A stretch of 35,817 nucleotides of DNA from Asterionellopsis glacialis (taxonomy: Eukaryota; Bacillariophyta; Plagiogrammaphyceae; Rhaphoneidales; Asterionellopsidaceae): assembly GCA_014885115.2 (NCBI GenBank), contig WKLE02000297.1:1-35817 (forward strand), written 5' to 3'. The notes below the pieces were generated by a model. It ran no database searches. It was not told the DNA's origin and saw nothing but the letters and a program-made list of their open reading frames with translations. The number at the start of each line of letters is the position of its first letter. Positions within the stretch are counted from its first letter, which is position 1. Positions 33,312 to 35,817 of this stretch are shown here, piece after piece. Both the position numbers and the translations under genes were made by a program.

Positions 33312-33900
33312 TTGATTGGTGATTGTCGCAACCGCAGCACACTCCCTGTCCAAACTATGTCATCCAGTTTTGACACTGATTCTTTCACAATTTTGGTAGA
33401 TAATTGTGTCACAAGATCAATCACCAATGATGCCTCTGACTTCATTGATCCTCCTGTGAAAGTGAAAGGCAAATTAAAAGGTATTTCTGGCTCTATGCCA
33501 GTACTTTTCAAGGGCACTGTGCGCTGGTACATTGAAGATGACCATGGCACAGTTCACAAACTTTTGTTGCCCAATACTTTGTATGTCCCCAGAGCCCCTG
33601 AGCGCTTGTTATCACCCCAACACTGGGCGTAAGCCTGTTGCAAGCAAGGTGATGCTGCAAATGTCACCATTGCCATAACTTACTCCAATAGAGTCGAGTT
33701 GCAATGGGATAGGCAACGTTACTGCTGGACCATTGTCTTGGACCCCAACACCAATGTTGCTTCCCTGCCATCTGCTCCTGGCTACACTAAATTTCGAGTT
33801 TACAGGTCACAATTTGACCAAGCTACTTATTCAATGCCGGAACAAGAATACTTCTGTGCTCAGACCCAACCCTGAGGGAAATGATATAGTACCTTCTTCA
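33312..33900 (+). pseudogene. Copia aspartic protease segment
   Basis: FTILVDNCVTRSITNDASDF carries the protease active-site Asp in a DNC context instead of DSG/DTG, followed by the usual flap-like stretch and a conserved end (LLPNTLYVPRAPERLLSPQH). A TAA follows the ...QHWA codons (33630-33632). After it the frame goes on as CKQGDAANVTIAITYSNRVE and LQWDRQRYCWTIVLDPNTN, then ends near 33890. Integrase should come next but does not. A DNC triad is also what I recall for diatom copia elements, so it need not be a mutation. No long intact frame remains. Confidence 0.65.
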
Positions 33901-33943
33901 TCTCAAGAACTCTCAATTTCTTAAGAATCAAAGGACATCTCAG

Positions 33944-34672
33944 ATGCTTCTGAAAATTTGGTTCCTGAATTACTTGGAGAAGTGCACCAGAGGAGATATT
34001 GCCTATGCAGTACATCAGTGTGCTCGTTTTTTGCAAGACCCAAGAAAATCTCACGCAGATGCAGTAAGACAAATTGCAAGGTATTTGGCTGGTACTCGTT
34101 CAGAAGGCCTGATACTAAATCCACAAGACAAAAGCTTTGAGTGTTACACTGACGCAGGCTTCTCCAGCAACTGGAATAAGGACACTGCCCCTTATGACAT
34201 GTCAACCACTCAATCAAGAACTGGCTACACAACAATGTATGCAAGATGCCCTTTGACCTGGTTGAGTCGGATTCAAATGGAAGTCGCTCAAAGTACCTGT
34301 GAGGCTGAGTACATTAGCCTATCAACTGCCCTCAAGGAAGTCATTTTCTTAATGAATTTTATCAAAGAGCTGGCAGATCTTGGTCTACCAATCAGGACCA
34401 ATAAGGCTTCTATCAAGAGTAAGTCCTTCAAAGATGCTGACGTGTACTGTGATGCATACAAAGACAACTCGGCCGCTTTAGAGATGGCCAAGGTTCCCAA
34501 GATGCGTCCACGCACTCGGCACCTTAACATAAAGTACCATCATTTTTGTGAACACGTACGTTGCGGCAAGATTAAGGTACATGCTGTTGATACTAAAAAT
34601 CAAGTGGCTGACATTTTCACAAAGGCTCTCCCTAAGGAGGACCGCCACCGACTGGCTCTTCTGGGTTGGTAA
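33944..34672 (+). CDS. Copia RNase H (C-terminal end of pol)
   Basis: A 242-codon open frame with the copia RNase H signature: YLEKCTRGDIAYAVHQCARF at the RT/RNase H junction, then RSEGLILNPQDKSFECYTDA, RTGYTTMYARCPLTWLSR, QSTCEAEYISLSTALKEV and DNSAALEMAKVPKMRPRTRH, and a C-terminal KTKNQ-type end (VDTKNQVADIFTKALPKEDR). The Asp of CYTDA, the Glu of CEAEY and the Asp of KDNSA are the catalytic residues and are all present. Upstream sequence at 33920 is unrelated, marking the deletion junction. It ends 27 bases before the 3' LTR. As only this fragment of pol is intact, no working polymerase is made. Confidence 0.85.
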   Translation: MLLKIWFLNYLEKCTRGDIAYAVHQCARFLQDPRKSHADAVRQIARYLAGTRSEGLILNPQDKSFECYTDAGFSSNWNKDTAPYDMSTTQSRTGYTTMYARCPLTWLSRIQMEVAQSTCEAEYISLSTALKEVIFLMNFIKELADLGLPIRTNKASIKSKSFKDADVYCDAYKDNSAALEMAKVPKMRPRTRHLNIKYHHFCEHVRCGKIKVHAVDTKNQVADIFTKALPKEDRHRLALLGW

Positions 34673-34690
34673 ATTCCCTCCTCTCAAGTC

Positions 34691-34701
34691 AAATGAGGGA
34701 G
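34691..34701 (+). other. Polypurine tract of the copia element
   Basis: AAATGAGGGAG directly precedes the 3' LTR, the expected place for plus-strand priming. Confidence 0.7.
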
Positions 34702-35083
34702 TGTGACAATATCTGTGTATTCGGCATTTTCGATTTGCAATTATTTAGGGCCTAATTGTGGCAAGATCAATTCAAGATTGGTTACAACGTCTACCAAGAT
34801 TGATGACTTAGTAGAACGATCGTGATAAGATCGTAACAGCGTTATTTGTGGTTAAAACGGTTTGTGACAAGACAAGGTTAACTCGACGAAGGTTACAAAA
34901 GTTACAAACTATTTTATTTTAGGATTAAAACAAACTTTAAATTAGCTCACTCTTTTCTGACAACGACTTTTGTAATGTCCTTGCAAACTTGGTCATTGCG
35001 TGTTGTATACATCCTGTACAACCCATTGCACAGATCCTAAGAGCTCATTCAGACAGATTGTTGACACTGCTTGAATTATCACA
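34702..35083 (+). repeat. 3' LTR of the copia element
   Basis: 382 bp, 11 differences from the 5' LTR. At eight of them this copy has TG or CA where the other has CG. It starts TGTGACAATATC and ends TTATCACA. Confidence 0.9.
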
Positions 35084-35120
35084 AAACGCCGAAGCAAAAA
35101 GTCTGTGATTTGAGATTAGG
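35084..35120 (-). pseudogene. Remainder of the interrupted membrane-protein gene (ASAF end)
   Basis: On the minus strand this reads SNHR-LFASAF up to the target duplication AAACG, in the frame that continues at 30764 with SPGHRQ. ASAF followed by SP resembles the ASAFAP motif at the signal/transit peptide junction of diatom plastid proteins. AATCACAG at its upstream edge could be a 3' splice site. No signal peptide or ATG could be found beyond it within the window. Confidence 0.45.
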
Positions 35121-35817
35121 GTGTCTGGGCAAATTTGCGACTATTTAAATGTGCGCCCACTTGCTCCCTGATTTGTCAGAAGATCACCAAAAATGCGGAA
35201 GTTGAAAAAATGTGATGATATTTTTCAGCTTATAACAAGGTTTCCCAAAGAACATACTTTTTTTAAAAAAGACAACAACCAACCTACTGCAAACTGATAT
35301 AGATGTAATTTCAATATAGGTAGCAATTATTTATACCTCGGTCATAGAGTTGGCAATGACTACGACTATAAAAAAAATTGCAGACGAATTACTTATTGGA
35401 GTCTGCAATTTTTTTTTAGTCTGCAATTTTTTCTTCTTTCAAAAAATAACTAGCGTTTTTACTAGTAAATTGGACTCCTAAGTATGTGAGGAGTCTGCAT
35501 TTTTTTCTGAGTTTGCAATATGCACCTACGAGGTAACTGGTACCTGCTGATACATGCCAGTACCAAGTCTAAGGGTACCTGGTACCGTTATACTTTATAT
35601 CTGGAGTAGGTAGCAGGTGTACCTTTCGGGTGTAATGAGATTCCACCTACCGGGCTCTACAGCAATGACCGTGTATGTAGAACTATGTACATTGGGTACA
35701 CAGTCTGTTTTCATTTTACAGTATTCTGCTCACAAAACACTCATGATATCACAGAAAAAAGGTTTATTTGAACTGATGTGTAACATACAAAGCTATTTCA
35801 TTAAGATGTCAAAAACA
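35121..35817. other. No gene seen; AT-rich with hairpins and GGTACC words
   Basis: Poly-A/T rich to about 35520, then a block with GGTACC repeated (35549, 35578, 35583 region) and CCTACC/GGTAGG words. No splice-coupled exon with a signal peptide was found for the minus-strand gene. Confidence 0.4.
35370..35416. repeat. Hairpin with perfect 16-bp arms and further copies of one arm
   Basis: A8-TTGCAGAC (35370-35385) pairs with GTCTGCAA-T8 (35401-35416), with a 15-base loop. The same GTCTGCAATTTTTT word recurs at about 35419 and, as GTCTGCATTTTTTT, near 35492. Confidence 0.7.

Larger units (their letters stand above)
30765..35083 (+). mobile_element. Ty1/copia (CoDi-like) retrotransposon, internally deleted
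   Basis: A 4.3-kb element with 382-bp LTRs (30765-31146 and 34702-35083). Inside are gag, an aspartic-protease segment and a copia-type RNase H, with a purine tract right before the 3' LTR. Integrase and nearly all of reverse transcriptase are missing between about 33900 and 33950. The usual order is gag-protease-integrase-RT-RNase H, so this is a deletion derivative, dependent on other copies at best. Another insertion (31492-32000) breaks gag. No clear primer-binding site for an initiator-Met tRNA follows the 5' LTR; the first bases are CGCATCCTCTGCG. It sits in the 5' part of the minus-strand membrane-protein pseudogene. Confidence 0.9.

Overview
The window looks like nuclear DNA of a diatom (stramenopile), although nothing in it fixes the species. 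The evidence is: split genes with short GT-AG introns (95-131 bp); diatom-style retroelement proteins; a plastid-targeting ASAF-type motif; and two host-like genes, one of the TMEM184/OST-alpha family and one with a VASt lipid-transfer domain. All assignments come from reading the sequence and recalled family motifs. No database search was run.

Most of the window is a graveyard of transposable elements. From left to right: (1) 119-1724, a TMEM184-family membrane protein gene with two introns and an in-frame TAG. (2) 2022-6135, scrambled remnants: a minus-strand Gfo/Idh/MocA oxidoreductase piece fused to a plus-strand retroelement integrase piece, then a minus-strand decayed gag and gag-pol linker. 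(3) 6588-8163, a minus-strand broken gene of unknown function. (4) 9513-18830, a satellite array with a 395-bp two-monomer repeat, split by an 8.04-kb LINE (endonuclease, reverse transcriptase, RNase H) flanked by a perfect 17-bp target-site duplication. (5) 19707-25318, a minus-strand DIRS-like retrotransposon (gag, RT-RNase H, tyrosine recombinase). (6) 26367-26614, a foldback MITE.

(7) 26753-29742, a two-exon gene that looks intact and encodes a 966-residue zinc-finger, membrane and VASt protein. (8) 29984-35120, a minus-strand membrane-protein pseudogene whose N-terminal region is cut by a 4.3-kb Ty1/copia element with 382-bp LTRs. That element has lost its integrase and most of its reverse transcriptase. 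Its gag is itself interrupted by a 509-bp insertion, best read as a solo LTR, that carries a cluster of TGACGTCA-like (CRE) sites. (9) 35120-35817, AT-rich sequence with hairpins and no recognisable gene.

A common thread is decay at CpG sites. Eight of the eleven differences between the two copia LTRs are CpG versus TpG/CpA, and both conserved arginine positions of the DIRS recombinase read as Cys and His, each one such transition away from Arg. This fits past cytosine methylation of transposons. No mobile element here looks able to move on its own, and the VASt gene is the only long gene without an evident defect.
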